Position numbers and translations under genes: made by a program | DNA from: Burkholderiaceae bacterium DAT-1 | Lineage (GTDB): Bacteria; Pseudomonadota; Gammaproteobacteria; Burkholderiales; Chitinimonadaceae | Assembly: GCA_019084025.1 (NCBI GenBank) | Contig: JAHRBI010000004.1 | Coordinates: 372,001-436,000 of the forward strand | DNA length: 64,000 nt | Direction of reading: 5' to 3' | Part shown: in pieces, positions 34,593 through 42,923 of the stretch | Position numbering within the stretch: the stretch's first letter is position 1 | Layout of the letters: each line of letters starts with the position of its first letter | The notes under the pieces: generated by a model | Database searches by the model: none | The model's input: only the letters and a program-made list of their open reading frames with translations | Told to the model about the DNA's origin: nothing

Positions 34593-34773
34593 GTTGGTGT
34601 CCTCAAAATCGGTCGGTACGGTGCGGCAATCGCGCAAACCCGAACACGGATAATTTGATTGTAGACACAGAAATCAAAGCGTGTAGCCGATTATCCTCAT
34701 GAAGCGGATATCGTGTACGCCTCAAACTCGCATAGCGATCGCCAGTGATCGGAAATATACTGCCACCAGAAAG

Positions 34774-34804
34774 CACAAAAGGGGCCTCAGCCCCTTTTTG
34801 TGTG
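34774..34804. terminator. Intrinsic terminator (AAAAGGGGC/GCCCCTTTT)
   Basis: CACAAAAGGGGC at 34774 onwards pairs with GCCCCTTTTTGTGTG, a strong stem flanked by A-run and T-run, so it works on both strands. It most likely ends the short minus-strand gene that begins at 35006. Confidence 0.9.
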
Positions 34805-34820
34805 TTCGCGCATGATTCGG

Positions 34821-35006
34821 TCAGTGCACAGTGGGTGTAATCACTGCATTGCCGAGATAGTCAGCGCTGATTTCACCTGCCGGTGAACGGAAGGTGACAT
34901 TGAAGCTGCGGCCGGTTGGGCGCACTGCAATTACTTCAAATTGAACGGCGTGGCCATTCAGGTGTTGGACGAAGCAGTCGCCCGGTTGGAGTTCACGAAT
35001 CAACAT
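34821..35006 (-). CDS. Small unrecognised protein (61 residues)
   Basis: From ATG 35006: 'MLIRELQPGDCFVQHLNGHAV' in two parts, then 'FEVIAVRPTGRSFNVTFRSPAGEIS' and a short tail. The pattern of short beta strands with a 'PGD' turn suggests an SH3-like barrel. No family recognised. An in-frame TTG 15 bases upstream is an alternative start. It is followed directly by the strong terminator at 34774-34804, which supports a real, separately transcribed gene. Confidence 0.6.
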   Translation of the reverse strand: MLIRELQPGDCFVQHLNGHAVQFEVIAVRPTGRSFNVTFRSPAGEISADYLGNAVITPTVH

Positions 35007-35565
35007 AATATGTATGTCCAAATAACGGTTCAGCGGCCTGCGCATTAAGGCCAGCATGGCAGCAAATCATTGCACTTGCGTGACAACTGTATTGCTAAAC
35101 GGATGCTGTGGCAAAACGCAAACAGGCAACTGTTGCAGACACGCATGTGCCTGCCTGGCTAAATATGCCATACGATTGCGGCTTCGGTGGCCGCCAGTGC
35201 GAATGGCTCGATATTTCCGAGCGGCAGCGCCGAGAGGAGGGCTAACGCCATCTGGCCCGATCAGGGCGAGGCGTATCAAGCGCGGTGAGACATGGATCTG
35301 ATCGGCTTCCGTGTATGGGAGGAAGCAAGGTCGGCCATCGAGGCAAAAGGCTTGAACTGCAACTAGGACAGTCTGGCAATTGTTCTTGTACATTTTGCCA
35401 AAACTGGTGCGCATCCTACCGGAGATTTTGAGATGGTGCAAGTCATTGATTTGTATCGGCGTGCGAACACGCTCAAACGTGAACCGGGAAAGACTGTATC
35501 TGGTTGTGTACGAATCAGTTGTGTTGAAGTAGTCACTTGATTTCAAAAATAAAATGGGAATGAGC
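35007..35565. other. 559-bp region without a convincing long gene
   Basis: Open frames here (minus 35067-35567, plus 35056-35301) have odd composition, many Cys/Arg residues and poor starts, and the minus frame would overlap the start of the acetyltransferase gene. A TGGCAA/TTGCCA inverted repeat lies at about 35370-35391, followed by a possible short gene at 35433. The region may hold a decayed gene or regulatory DNA. Confidence 0.4.
35433..35540 (+). CDS. Possible 35-residue small protein
   Basis: ATG 35433 is preceded by CCGGAG about 8 bases upstream. The frame 'MVQVIDLYRRANTLKREPGK' followed by 15 further residues ends at TGA 35540, 26 bases before the acetyltransferase start. The composition is protein-like (regular helix with basic face, then a Val/Cys strand), but nothing is recognised and the length makes this tentative. 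Confidence 0.3.
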   Translation: MVQVIDLYRRANTLKREPGKTVSGCVRISCVEVVT

Positions 35566-36081
35566 ATGAAGCATGTCTTGAATACCGAGCGCCTGATCCT
35601 GCGTCGATTCGAGGAACATGATCTGGAGGCGTTTTACAAGCTAGGTACGATCCCGGAAGTGATCCGCTATGCTCAGGCACAGCCCTACGTATCGATGGAT
35701 GATGCGCTTCAGTGCATGCACAAATGGCCATTTCATGATTACGCGACCGTTGGATACGGGCGCTTTGCCGTGGTGTGGCGCGAAACGGGCGAGGTAATCG
35801 GATTCAGCGGCGTGAAATATCTTGCCGATCTGGGTGAGACCGAACTCGGCTATCGCTTCCTGCCAGAATACTGGGGACGTGGATTGGCCACCGAGGCCGG
35901 GCAGGCATCGATTGATTTTGCCCGTGATGTGTTGGGGCTCAAGCGCCTGATCGGCCTGGTGCATCCTGACAATGAAGGATCGGCCAACGTGCTGACCAAA
36001 CTCGGCTTTTCAATTGAAAAGCAGATGCCCTTTGCCGGTCTGGACGATGTGCAGGTCGACGTATTTGCGCGCGCCATCTAA
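35566..36081 (+). CDS. GNAT N-acetyltransferase (RimJ/RimL type)
   Basis: 171 residues from ATG 35566 (GGGAATGAGC just upstream; two earlier in-frame ATGs at 35554 and 35560 are possible). The RimJ/RimL hallmark 'LNTERLILRRFEEHD' opens the protein, 'TELGYRFLPEYWGRGLATEA' carries the acetyl-CoA pyrophosphate loop, and 'NEGSANVLTKLGFS' is motif B. Such enzymes acetylate amino groups of small molecules or protein N-termini. It is convergent with a second GNAT gene. Substrate unknown. Confidence 0.9.
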   Translation: MKHVLNTERLILRRFEEHDLEAFYKLGTIPEVIRYAQAQPYVSMDDALQCMHKWPFHDYATVGYGRFAVVWRETGEVIGFSGVKYLADLGETELGYRFLPEYWGRGLATEAGQASIDFARDVLGLKRLIGLVHPDNEGSANVLTKLGFSIEKQMPFAGLDDVQVDVFARAI

Positions 36082-36116
36082 GTGCTGACAGATGGCGCGT
36101 GTCGCAGTGTAATCAC

Positions 36117-36572
36117 CTACAACGCCAGCGTCATGAACACACTGTGTGGATCTTCGGCATAATCGCCGAAGGGGCCGCAGAAGGTGAACCCACGGCTTTC
36201 ATACAGGGTATGTGCGGGCAGGAAGTCGGCCGCCGTACCGGTTTCAAGGCTGATTCTGGCAAAGCCACGCTGACGAGCAACATCGAGAATGTGATCGAGA
36301 ATGGCTCGCCCCGCACCGCGCCTCCGCTGTGCAAGCGGTGTACGCATCGATTTGAGTTCGGCGTGGTGCGCATCCAGTGCTTTGATCGCGCCACAGCCTA
36401 GTAGCGTTTCTCCGTCCCATATCGTCCAGAAGGTGACATCCGGTGCGCGTAGCTTGCTCAGGTCGAGCGCGTGCACGCTTTCTGGTGGCGAGAGTTCATA
36501 CATGCTGTTCAGATGCTCGTTCAATAGCGCATGAACACGTGTATCGCTTAGGTCATCAATTTTAATATGCAT
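36117..36572 (-). CDS. GNAT N-acetyltransferase
   Basis: 151 residues from ATG 36572 (an ATG at 36584 lacks any ribosome site). The acetyl-CoA loop is 'LAQRRRGAGRAILDHIL', preceded by 'AELKSMRTP'; 'FLPAHTLYESRGFTFCGPF' is the terminal motif. The pattern, with 'HALDLSKLRAPDVTFW' and 'GCGAIKAL', matches the ElaA/YafP-like putative acetyltransferases of proteobacteria. Acceptor unknown. It is convergent with the RimJ-like gene with about 35 bp between, and not linked to other genes. Confidence 0.9.
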   Translation of the reverse strand: MHIKIDDLSDTRVHALLNEHLNSMYELSPPESVHALDLSKLRAPDVTFWTIWDGETLLGCGAIKALDAHHAELKSMRTPLAQRRRGAGRAILDHILDVARQRGFARISLETGTAADFLPAHTLYESRGFTFCGPFGDYAEDPHSVFMTLAL

Positions 36573-36730
36573 CGCAAGATCCATTCATAGTCTGGTGATT
36601 CAGTCAGGATTCGTGCGATAGATGGGGACACTTGCTGCCCCTTTGGGGAAGGGGCGTGGATACCCTGCCAGACCGGGGAGAGAGGCTGGGATCGGCAAAA
36701 CCATCGCGGTGCCAAGTGTAACCGAGTAGG

Positions 36731-37357
36731 TCAGGGTTCGCCATTGCGCCCGAATTGCCGGTACCCGGATCGCTCGTTAAGCAGGTCGTAATAGCGGGAT
36801 ACTGCCGGAAGATCGGGGCGCTCCGTCATCGGGGTCAGATACCAGCGATGAATGGACAAGCCGATGGAGATGTCTGCCAGTGTAAACCGGTCGCCGCAGA
36901 TGAACGGGCCCGCATGGTCGAGCTGCTGATTCACAATGTGCATGCAGTCATGCCATTTTCTTTCGCTGGTGGCAGCCTGTTCAGGATCTGCAAAGGCGGG
37001 AGACTGGCGAACGCGAGCCATAAAGCAGTAACGCCAGGCCGTATTGAGATCGGTTGCCTGCCAGTCCAGCCACTGATCGACACGGGCGCGTTCGCGAGGC
37101 GCAAGCGGGTAGAGGTGCCAGGCTTGTTCGCGATTCACCAGATAGCGGCAAATCGCATGACTCTCCCACAGTGTCCAGTCGTCTTCGCGGATAAGGGGCA
37201 TCTGAGCGTTGGGATTCAGTGCCGTAAAGGCGGGAGCGACCAGCTCCGCCGCTGTTATCGACTGGTGGGTGTTGCAGTAGTCGATTCCGAGTTCTTCGCT
37301 TAGCCACAGTACTTTGCGGACATTGATGGAGCTCGGGCGGCCGATGATTTCCAGCAT
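36731..37357 (-). CDS. Glutathione S-transferase
   Basis: 208 residues. N-terminal thioredoxin-like domain 'MLEIIGRPSSINVRKVLWLSEELG' (two blocks, residues 1-24) with the glutathione-activating Ser region 'RPSSINV', the cis-Pro 'NAQMPLI' and 'LWESHAICRYL' (the S of glutathione gamma-Glu binding). The C-terminal all-helical domain includes 'FICGDRFTLADISIG'. TTAAGGAG precedes ATG 37357. It lies nine bases after the PhzF stop, so the two form an operon, probably under the divergent MocR regulator. The substrate cannot be deduced. Confidence 0.92.
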   Translation of the reverse strand: MLEIIGRPSSINVRKVLWLSEELGIDYCNTHQSITAAELVAPAFTALNPNAQMPLIREDDWTLWESHAICRYLVNREQAWHLYPLAPRERARVDQWLDWQATDLNTAWRYCFMARVRQSPAFADPEQAATSERKWHDCMHIVNQQLDHAGPFICGDRFTLADISIGLSIHRWYLTPMTERPDLPAVSRYYDLLNERSGYRQFGRNGEP

Positions 37358-37366
37358 GTTGACTCC

Positions 37367-38152
37367 TTAAATTTCTGCCACGCCCTGCATGTAAAACACA
37401 GCTGTACCACTGAGTTCAACCCGGTCCCCGATCAGCTTGCACTGTATTTCACCGCCACGGGGCGAGGCCTGCCACGCGCGTATGGATTGCTTGTCGAGTC
37501 TAGCCGCCCAGAAAGGTGCGAGCCCGCAGTGTGCGCTGCCTGTGACCGGGTCTTCCGGTACGCCTTTGGCTGGGGCGAAAAAACGGCTCACGCAATCGAA
37601 GCCTTTATCGCCGGGGGCGGTGACCACCAGACCAGATTGATCCAGTCGGGCAATGGCAGCGAAATCCGGCTTCAAAGCACGTACAGCATCTGCTGATGGT
37701 AGCAATGCCAGATAGTTCGGGCCGGAGGTAAAGACTTCGAGCGGGGCGATGCCAATGGCCTCAGCCAGACCTGCAGGACAAGGAATGGCTTCATTGACGC
37801 GGGCAGGGAAGTTCAGTGTGTAGTGCTCACCGTGTTTGCGCACGTGTAGCGAACCGCTTTTGCTGGAGAACGTGATCGCTGTTCTGCCCGGCTCCAGCAG
37901 CTCGCAGATCACAAAGGCACTTGCCAGCGTGGCATGGCCACATAACGCGATTTCCACCTCGGGCGTAAACCAGCGGATCTGGTACTCAGCGCCTTCGCGC
38001 AGGATAAATGCAGTTTCAGCCAGATTATTTTCTGCGGCGATACTGGTCAATTGCTCATCGCTGGGCCAGTGTTCGAGCATCATGACGGCTGCTGGATTAC
38101 CCTTGAAACGCTCACTGGTGAAGGCATCGATCTGGTAAATGGGTACACGCAC
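37367..38152 (-). CDS. PhzF family isomerase/epimerase
   Basis: 261 residues from GTG 38152, which has GGGAG 7 bases upstream; an ATG 27 bases earlier has no such signal. 'YQIDAFTSERFKGNPAAV' is the classic PhzF opening, 'NLAETAFIL' carries the catalytic glutamate, 'LCGHATLASAF' and the C-terminal 'EDPVTGSAHCGLAPFW' complete the DapF-like double fold. PhzF relatives isomerise or epimerise amino-acid-derived substrates. Followed by GST, and divergent from a MocR regulator. Confidence 0.93.
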   Translation of the reverse strand: MRVPIYQIDAFTSERFKGNPAAVMMLEHWPSDEQLTSIAAENNLAETAFILREGAEYQIRWFTPEVEIALCGHATLASAFVICELLEPGRTAITFSSKSGSLHVRKHGEHYTLNFPARVNEAIPCPAGLAEAIGIAPLEVFTSGPNYLALLPSADAVRALKPDFAAIARLDQSGLVVTAPGDKGFDCVSRFFAPAKGVPEDPVTGSAHCGLAPFWAARLDKQSIRAWQASPRGGEIQCKLIGDRVELSGTAVFYMQGVAEI

Positions 38153-38375
38153 GGTTGTTCTCCCTTTGAGATATGCCACAGATACTACCGCTCACACTCC
38201 GCAATTTTCAGATACAGATGGCTGTTTTGCCGGGGATGCAGATGGCGCCTACGGATGTTGGCTTTGTCCGGTTTGAGCATTGACACGCTCACGATGCAAA
38301 GGATGGATCTGTATCGGTACGGCTTGCAGAAAATTGCATCTGTATACCTGAACAGCTCAATGTAATAATCCCCCG
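38153..38375. promoter_or_regulatory. MocR/phzF divergent control region with ATCTGTAT boxes
   Basis: ATCTGTAT occurs as direct repeats at 38307-38314 and 38338-38345 (start-to-start 31 bp, three helical turns) and once in reverse (ATACAGAT) at 38212-38219. MocR proteins such as GabR bind two direct repeats about three turns apart next to their own promoter, so these are good operator candidates for the adjacent MocR gene. TAATAAT at about 38363 may be a -10 element. Confidence 0.55.
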
Positions 38376-39815
38376 ATGAATATGCCATCACTTTATCAGC
38401 GTCTGGCCGCGCAATACCGGAAAGCCATTGAATCAGGGACACTGGTGGCGGGTACCCGTTTGCCATCGCTGCGGGAGCTGATGGCGCGCCATGAGGTGAG
38501 TCTGTCGACCGCCGTGGAAGTGTATCGCCTGCTTGAACGGGAAGATTACATCGAAGCACGGGATCGCTCCGGCTATTTTGTGAAGCTGCGCGTTCGTAGT
38601 CGTGTTCGGCCTGCCAAAGAGCCCGATCCAGCAGCCATCGATCCGGCACAGTATGTCGGAATTAACGAGCGGGTGTCTCGGGTGATTGCTGCGGGTCAGC
38701 AGGCCTTGGTGACGGTAGATTTAGCGCATGCCAGCCCTTCGGCTCGCTATTACCCCTCGGATGCCCTGCAGCGACTAGCGACGAGAGTCATGCGCGAAGA
38801 CAAAGACCTGTTCGGCCGCATGGCACGGGAAGGGGGAGAGCCGGCACTGAAGTCGGTGCTATCACGACGGGCATTCGCTGCGCAGATCGATGTCTCGCCA
38901 GACGAAATCATCGTGACTCACGGGGGGATTGAAGCTCTGAATCTGGCGTTGCGTGCCGTCACGCAAACTGGCGACACGGTTGCAATCGAGTCCCCTACTT
39001 TTTTTGGTTTGCTGCAAATCATCGAGAGTCTGGGTCTCAAAGCGGTGGAAATCCCGACCAGTCCGCAAACCGGCATGTCGATCGATGCGCTTGAGCTGGC
39101 GCAACGCATGTGTCCGGGACTAACGACAGTGATTTCGGTTCCCAATTTCCATAATCCCACAGGCAGTGTGATGCCGGACGAGGCCAAGGCAAGACTGGTG
39201 CAATTCTGCGAGCAACACGGCATTGCCTTGATTGAAGATGATTCCTATTCCGTCCTGGGGCAGGGAGAATTACCCGCAGCCTCGCTCAAGCGCTGGGATA
39301 GATCGGGCAATGTGATTCATTGTGCCTCGCTGCACAAGACGCTTTCACCGGGTTTGCGCCTGGGCTGGATGATTGCGGGCAAGTGGCAACAACGAGTGCG
39401 TATGCTCAAGTATGTGCAGTCTCGCTCGAACAATGCACTGCACCAACTGGTTGCAGCCGGGTTTATGGCGGAATCGTCGTTTGACCGTCATCTGAAAAAG
39501 CTGCGCGGACATTTGTGCGATCAGCGTATGCGCTATGCCCAGGCGATTTACGATTACTTCCCGGACAGCATTCGTATGACGGTGCCGGAGGGTGGCATCT
39601 ACCTGTGGATTGAGTTACCGGAGCAGGTGAGCTCACTGACCTTGTTCGAGGATGCACTCAAAAAGGGAATTCGGCTGTGGCCGGGTTCTATATTTACAAA
39701 CACCTCTCGGTTTGATCACTTTATTCGACTGACTTACGGTGAAACGTATAGCGAACCTGTAGATCAGGCGATGCGGACCCTCGGGCGAATGGTAGAGAGC
39801 GCTTCACGTGCATGA
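38376..39815 (+). CDS. MocR-type regulator: GntR winged helix fused to PLP aminotransferase fold
   Basis: 479 residues. N-terminal GntR domain (about 1-70; 'LPSLRELMARHEVSLSTAVEVY' region) and a class I aminotransferase domain (about 100-475) with 'ALIEDDSYS' for the pyridine nitrogen and the PLP lysine in 'SLHKTLSPGLRLGW'. MocR proteins use PLP-bound ligands to switch transcription, commonly of vitamin B6, GABA or taurine genes. The divergent phzF-gst operon is the obvious target. The ribosome site at 38376 is weak; ATG 38382 is an alternative start. Confidence 0.93.
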   Translation: MNMPSLYQRLAAQYRKAIESGTLVAGTRLPSLRELMARHEVSLSTAVEVYRLLEREDYIEARDRSGYFVKLRVRSRVRPAKEPDPAAIDPAQYVGINERVSRVIAAGQQALVTVDLAHASPSARYYPSDALQRLATRVMREDKDLFGRMAREGGEPALKSVLSRRAFAAQIDVSPDEIIVTHGGIEALNLALRAVTQTGDTVAIESPTFFGLLQIIESLGLKAVEIPTSPQTGMSIDALELAQRMCPGLTTVISVPNFHNPTGSVMPDEAKARLVQFCEQHGIALIEDDSYSVLGQGELPAASLKRWDRSGNVIHCASLHKTLSPGLRLGWMIAGKWQQRVRMLKYVQSRSNNALHQLVAAGFMAESSFDRHLKKLRGHLCDQRMRYAQAIYDYFPDSIRMTVPEGGIYLWIELPEQVSSLTLFEDALKKGIRLWPGSIFTNTSRFDHFIRLTYGETYSEPVDQAMRTLGRMVESASRA

Positions 39816-39867
39816 CAACGTGATGTCCTGCTTTCTATATCTGCTTGGATTCTGATATTTTCCGCTC

Positions 39868-40878
39868 ATGACAATCATCGCCCTCCTACTTTCCGGCTTC
39901 TCTATTTTTAGCGCAGCATTGCTTTGGGTCACCCATTTGCGTCAGATGCACCCTGCCCATGCTGTTTCGCGATGGGCTGGATACGCATTTTTCGCAGCAT
40001 TGGCAGCACTACAGCTAGCCCATGCGGGCTGGCTGTCAGGCGAGTGCATGTGGTTGCAGACGGTGTACTACCGCATGATGCTATTTGTAGTGGCGCCTGC
40101 GGCATGGCTCTGGATCAGGCCATTTGTGCTGCCGGATGCACCCACCTTTACCGCGCAGCACATCGCACTTCATGCATTACCAGTATTGCTGCCCTGCCTG
40201 TTGCCCTCATCACAGGCGACGGCTGCAGCCTTTGTACTTGGCGCAGGCTATCTACTTTCAGTTGGGCGTTGGCTGTATGCATTGCGCGCGCAACGTGCGG
40301 GATTTCATCTTGAAGTGGCCGTGCTCGGCACTATTTTTGCCATTGCACTGTGCGTTGCCGCAGTGGGCTGGATGCCTGCGATGTTTGTGAGTCGTGCTTT
40401 CGTGAGTCTGTATGCCATTGCAATCGGATGCGCGTTTTTCCTTGGGCAATGGATGCTGGGCGTGCGGCCGCAACTGCCTGAGGAGGTCGAAGAAGTTGCG
40501 CGCGAGGTTAGCCCGCAAAACACCCTGAGACAGGTGGATTGTGAGGCGGCACTGGGCAGGCTTGACTACCTGATGAAAGATGAGCACCTGTATGTCGATC
40601 CCGATCTCAGCCTATCCATGCTGGCTAATCGGCTCGCACTGAGCACCCACCAAGCATCGGCGTTATTGAATCAACGGCTGGGCAAGGGCTTCGCCCGCTA
40701 TGTCCGCGAATTCCGGGTGATGGCTGCGAAAGACATGCTGGTTCAGCAACCCGGTGCGTCGGTATTGTCAGTGGGGTTGAGCGTTGGCTTTACTTCACAA
40801 TCTACCTTTTACGAAGCCTTTCGCGAACTGGAAGGCTGCACGCCGGGACATTACCGACAATCTTCGCTGAAAAAGTAG
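39868..40878 (+). CDS. Membrane-anchored AraC-family regulator
   Basis: 336 residues. The N-terminal 205 residues hold about seven hydrophobic helices ('IIALLLSGFSIFSAALLWV', 'YAFFAALAALQLAHAGWL', and so on), a 7TM-like sensor. The C-terminal AraC/XylS DNA-binding domain (about 235-330) has 'LSLSMLANRLALSTHQASALLNQ' (two helices) and 'VGFTSQSTFYEAFRELEGCTPGHYR'. Such membrane AraC proteins regulate neighbouring transport or envelope genes. Two CATTCCGGAT repeats lie just downstream, before the SDR operon. Signal unknown. Confidence 0.92.
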   Translation: MTIIALLLSGFSIFSAALLWVTHLRQMHPAHAVSRWAGYAFFAALAALQLAHAGWLSGECMWLQTVYYRMMLFVVAPAAWLWIRPFVLPDAPTFTAQHIALHALPVLLPCLLPSSQATAAAFVLGAGYLLSVGRWLYALRAQRAGFHLEVAVLGTIFAIALCVAAVGWMPAMFVSRAFVSLYAIAIGCAFFLGQWMLGVRPQLPEEVEEVAREVSPQNTLRQVDCEAALGRLDYLMKDEHLYVDPDLSLSMLANRLALSTHQASALLNQRLGKGFARYVREFRVMAAKDMLVQQPGASVLSVGLSVGFTSQSTFYEAFRELEGCTPGHYRQSSLKK

Positions 40879-40902
40879 AGTCGTTTAAATTCAAAGGGTT
40901 GG

Positions 40903-40926
40903 CATTCCGGATCGATCATTCCGGAT
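40903..40926. repeat. Tandem CATTCCGGAT direct repeats between araC-type gene and SDR operon
   Basis: CATTCCGGAT at 40903-40912 and again at 40917-40926 (14-bp period); flanked by GGCAT and ATGCC the pair can also fold as an imperfect hairpin. AraC proteins bind direct repeats, so this is a candidate operator for the operon starting at 41012. Confidence 0.5.
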
Positions 40927-41011
40927 GCCAGATACTCCGACTGGATCGTTTCGGAAGCACTGGCCAGACGGTTGCTACACACTGTGAGCATCACTTTACG
41001 GGGAGATGATC

Positions 41012-41866
41012 ATGCAGGTGTTGCTAACAGGGGCAAGCGGCTTCATCGGCCGCCACATTCACGCGGCACTTCTGGCCGCGGGTCACACCGTGAAGCCGGC
41101 TTCACGCAGTCACGGAATTGATTTTTCCCGCCACACCCGGGTCGAGCAATGGGCGCCTTTGCTTGTCGGGGTCGATGCTGTCATCAATGCAGTCGGCATT
41201 ATTGCCGAGACGAAAGGGCAGACTTTCGATCACCTGCACACCGACGCACCTGTTGCACTATTTCAGGCTGCTCGGGCTGCAGGCATCACCCGCATCATCC
41301 AGCTTTCGGCGCTGGGCGCCGATGACACGGCATTCTCTGCCTATCATCTGAGTAAACGGGCTGCGGACGATGCCTTGCGTGCAATGGATGTAGACTGGTT
41401 TGTGCTGCGCCCTTCGCTGGTGTACGGGCCGGGTGGCAGTAGTACCGCGATGTTCGCCCTGATGGCCCGCCTGCCGCTGACGCCGCTACTAGGCGGAGGA
41501 CGGCAGCTGGTACAGCCTGTACATGTCAGCGATGTGGTGGCCACGGTGATCCGTGCGCTGGATTCGCCATTGGCAAGACAAACGCTGGATGTGGTGGGGC
41601 CGGAGGCCATGAGCTTTGCGGCCTGGCTGGATTGCCTGCGGCATGCGATGGGAAAAGGCGCATTACGTCAGCTGCCGGTGCCAGTCTGGATGGGGCTTGC
41701 CGGAGCGTATCTATTATCGCCGCTGGTGCCTCTGATGCAGCCGGACAATATCAGGATGCTGGTAGCGGGCAATCACGCAGCGGCGGATGGATTGACAGCA
41801 TTTCTAGGACGTCCTCCCCGGCCACCGGAACAAGCGCTGCTGCAAGCCATGCTGGCGGGAGCGTGA
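41012..41866 (+). CDS. NAD(P)-binding SDR protein, NDUFA9/complex-I-like atypical SDR
   Basis: 284 residues from ATG 41012, six bases after GGGGAG (an in-frame ATG at 41006 overlaps the ribosome site). The extended Rossmann motif 'LLTGASGFIGRHI' is at residues 4-16. 'LSALGADDTAFSAYHLSKRAAD' contains the YxxxK-like pair, and 'WFVLRPSLVYGPGG' is typical of the NDUFA9-like SDR group. No clear catalytic Ser-Tyr-Lys triad beyond this, so it may be a cofactor-binding or redox-sensing member. First gene of a tight operon with DUF2269 and DUF4166 proteins. Confidence 0.88.
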   Translation: MQVLLTGASGFIGRHIHAALLAAGHTVKPASRSHGIDFSRHTRVEQWAPLLVGVDAVINAVGIIAETKGQTFDHLHTDAPVALFQAARAAGITRIIQLSALGADDTAFSAYHLSKRAADDALRAMDVDWFVLRPSLVYGPGGSSTAMFALMARLPLTPLLGGGRQLVQPVHVSDVVATVIRALDSPLARQTLDVVGPEAMSFAAWLDCLRHAMGKGALRQLPVPVWMGLAGAYLLSPLVPLMQPDNIRMLVAGNHAAADGLTAFLGRPPRPPEQALLQAMLAGA

Positions 41867-41868
41867 GT

Positions 41869-42348
41869 ATGGACTACCTCCATATCAAGGCGTTGCACAT
41901 ACTGAGTATGGTGCTGCTGTTCGGTACGGGTCTTGGCAGCGCTTTCTACAAATGGATGGCCGATCGTAGCGGGAATGTAGCCCACATCGCAGTGACGAAT
42001 CGGCATGTGGTGCTGGCCGACTGGTTGTTTACTACGCCAACCGTGATTTTGCAGCCACTCACCGGATTGTGGATGGTGCATCAGGCGGGTTGGCCGCTCA
42101 GCACGCCATGGATTGCGGCGAGTCTGGCACTGTACACGGTGGCCGGACTATGCTGGCTGCCGGTGGTGTGGCTGCAAATCCGCATGCGTACTTTGGCAGA
42201 GGCCGCCGTATCGGCAAATATGCCCCTGGATGCGGTCTATTGGCGCCTGGCTCGATACTGGTTCTGGTTGGGCGTGCCGGCATTTGCTGCCATGGTTTCG
42301 GTTGTCCTGATGATGGTGCTGAAACATATTCCGGGGGGAGGCGAATGA
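41869..42348 (+). CDS. DUF2269 family integral membrane protein
   Basis: 159 residues from ATG 41869, two bases after the SDR stop. Four transmembrane segments ('ALHILSMVLLFGTGLGSAFY', 'HVVLADWLFTTPTVILQPL', 'AASLALYTVAGLCWLPVVW', 'WLGVPAFAAMVSVVLMMVL'). 'KxLHIxxxVxLFGTGxGxAF' is the DUF2269 signature. Family function is unknown. The stop overlaps the next start (ATGA). Often found with atypical SDR proteins as a unit. Confidence 0.9.
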   Translation: MDYLHIKALHILSMVLLFGTGLGSAFYKWMADRSGNVAHIAVTNRHVVLADWLFTTPTVILQPLTGLWMVHQAGWPLSTPWIAASLALYTVAGLCWLPVVWLQIRMRTLAEAAVSANMPLDAVYWRLARYWFWLGVPAFAAMVSVVLMMVLKHIPGGGE

Positions 42349-42923
42349 AAAGCATCATTGAGCAGGTTCTGGGTGAAAGCTGGCATGATCTGCCACGCGT
42401 CCTGCAGCGGCACTATCAGGCGGGTGAGACTCACGAAACGGGCACGATGGCTGTTCGGTATCCGAGATGGATGCAGGCAGTTCTCAATGTACTTCGGCTG
42501 ATGGGGGCGTTGGTTAATCAGCGAGGCGAGATGGTGCATACCGAAGTACGTACCGTACCGACTCCAGGCGGGCAGCAATGGTGGCGGGAGCTGACCTACT
42601 CCAATGGTAGACAGCTCCACTTTCGCAGTCTGGTGAAAGCGGGGCGGGGTAATCACGTTATCGAGTTTATCAACCCGCTGCTGGCGCTTGAAATGGCAGT
42701 GTGGGTACGCGAAGGTCGTATTGAATACGAAGGCGTGCGCTATGTGATGCAACTCGGCCGGCTCGCCCTGCCTGTTCCCGAGTGGCTCTCACTTGGTCAT
42801 GCGACAATTGTTGAACAGATCGCCGATGACGAGCATTTCGACATGGATTTCCGTCTGACACATCCCGTGTTTGGCGAGGTCTTCTGCTATATGGGACGAT
42901 TTCGCGTCACGCCTAGCGCCTAG
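42345..42923 (+). CDS. DUF4166 domain protein
   Basis: 192 residues; ATG 42345 overlaps the DUF2269 stop by four bases with GGGGAGG upstream. Recognisable by 'LPRVLQRHYQAGE', 'GQQWWRELTYSNGR' and 'GHATIVEQIADDEHFDMDF'. DUF4166 is often found fused to, or next to, NAD-binding SDR or saccharopine-dehydrogenase-like proteins; here it is separate but translationally linked. No catalytic role is known. Convergent with, and overlapping by four bases, the GGDEF-EAL gene. Confidence 0.88.
   Translation: MKSIIEQVLGESWHDLPRVLQRHYQAGETHETGTMAVRYPRWMQAVLNVLRLMGALVNQRGEMVHTEVRTVPTPGGQQWWRELTYSNGRQLHFRSLVKAGRGNHVIEFINPLLALEMAVWVREGRIEYEGVRYVMQLGRLALPVPEWLSLGHATIVEQIADDEHFDMDFRLTHPVFGEVFCYMGRFRVTPSA

Noticed and set aside
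35067-35567. 166-codon minus-strand frame in the 35 kb gap
   Set aside because: It would start inside the GNAT acetyltransferase gene, has an unlikely Cys/Arg/His-rich composition and no ribosome site at a sensible start.
36630-36665. GCCCCTTTGGGGAAGGGGC-like hairpin upstream of a GNAT gene
   Set aside because: The stem can pair in several registers and lacks a T-run; I could not support a terminator or operator.
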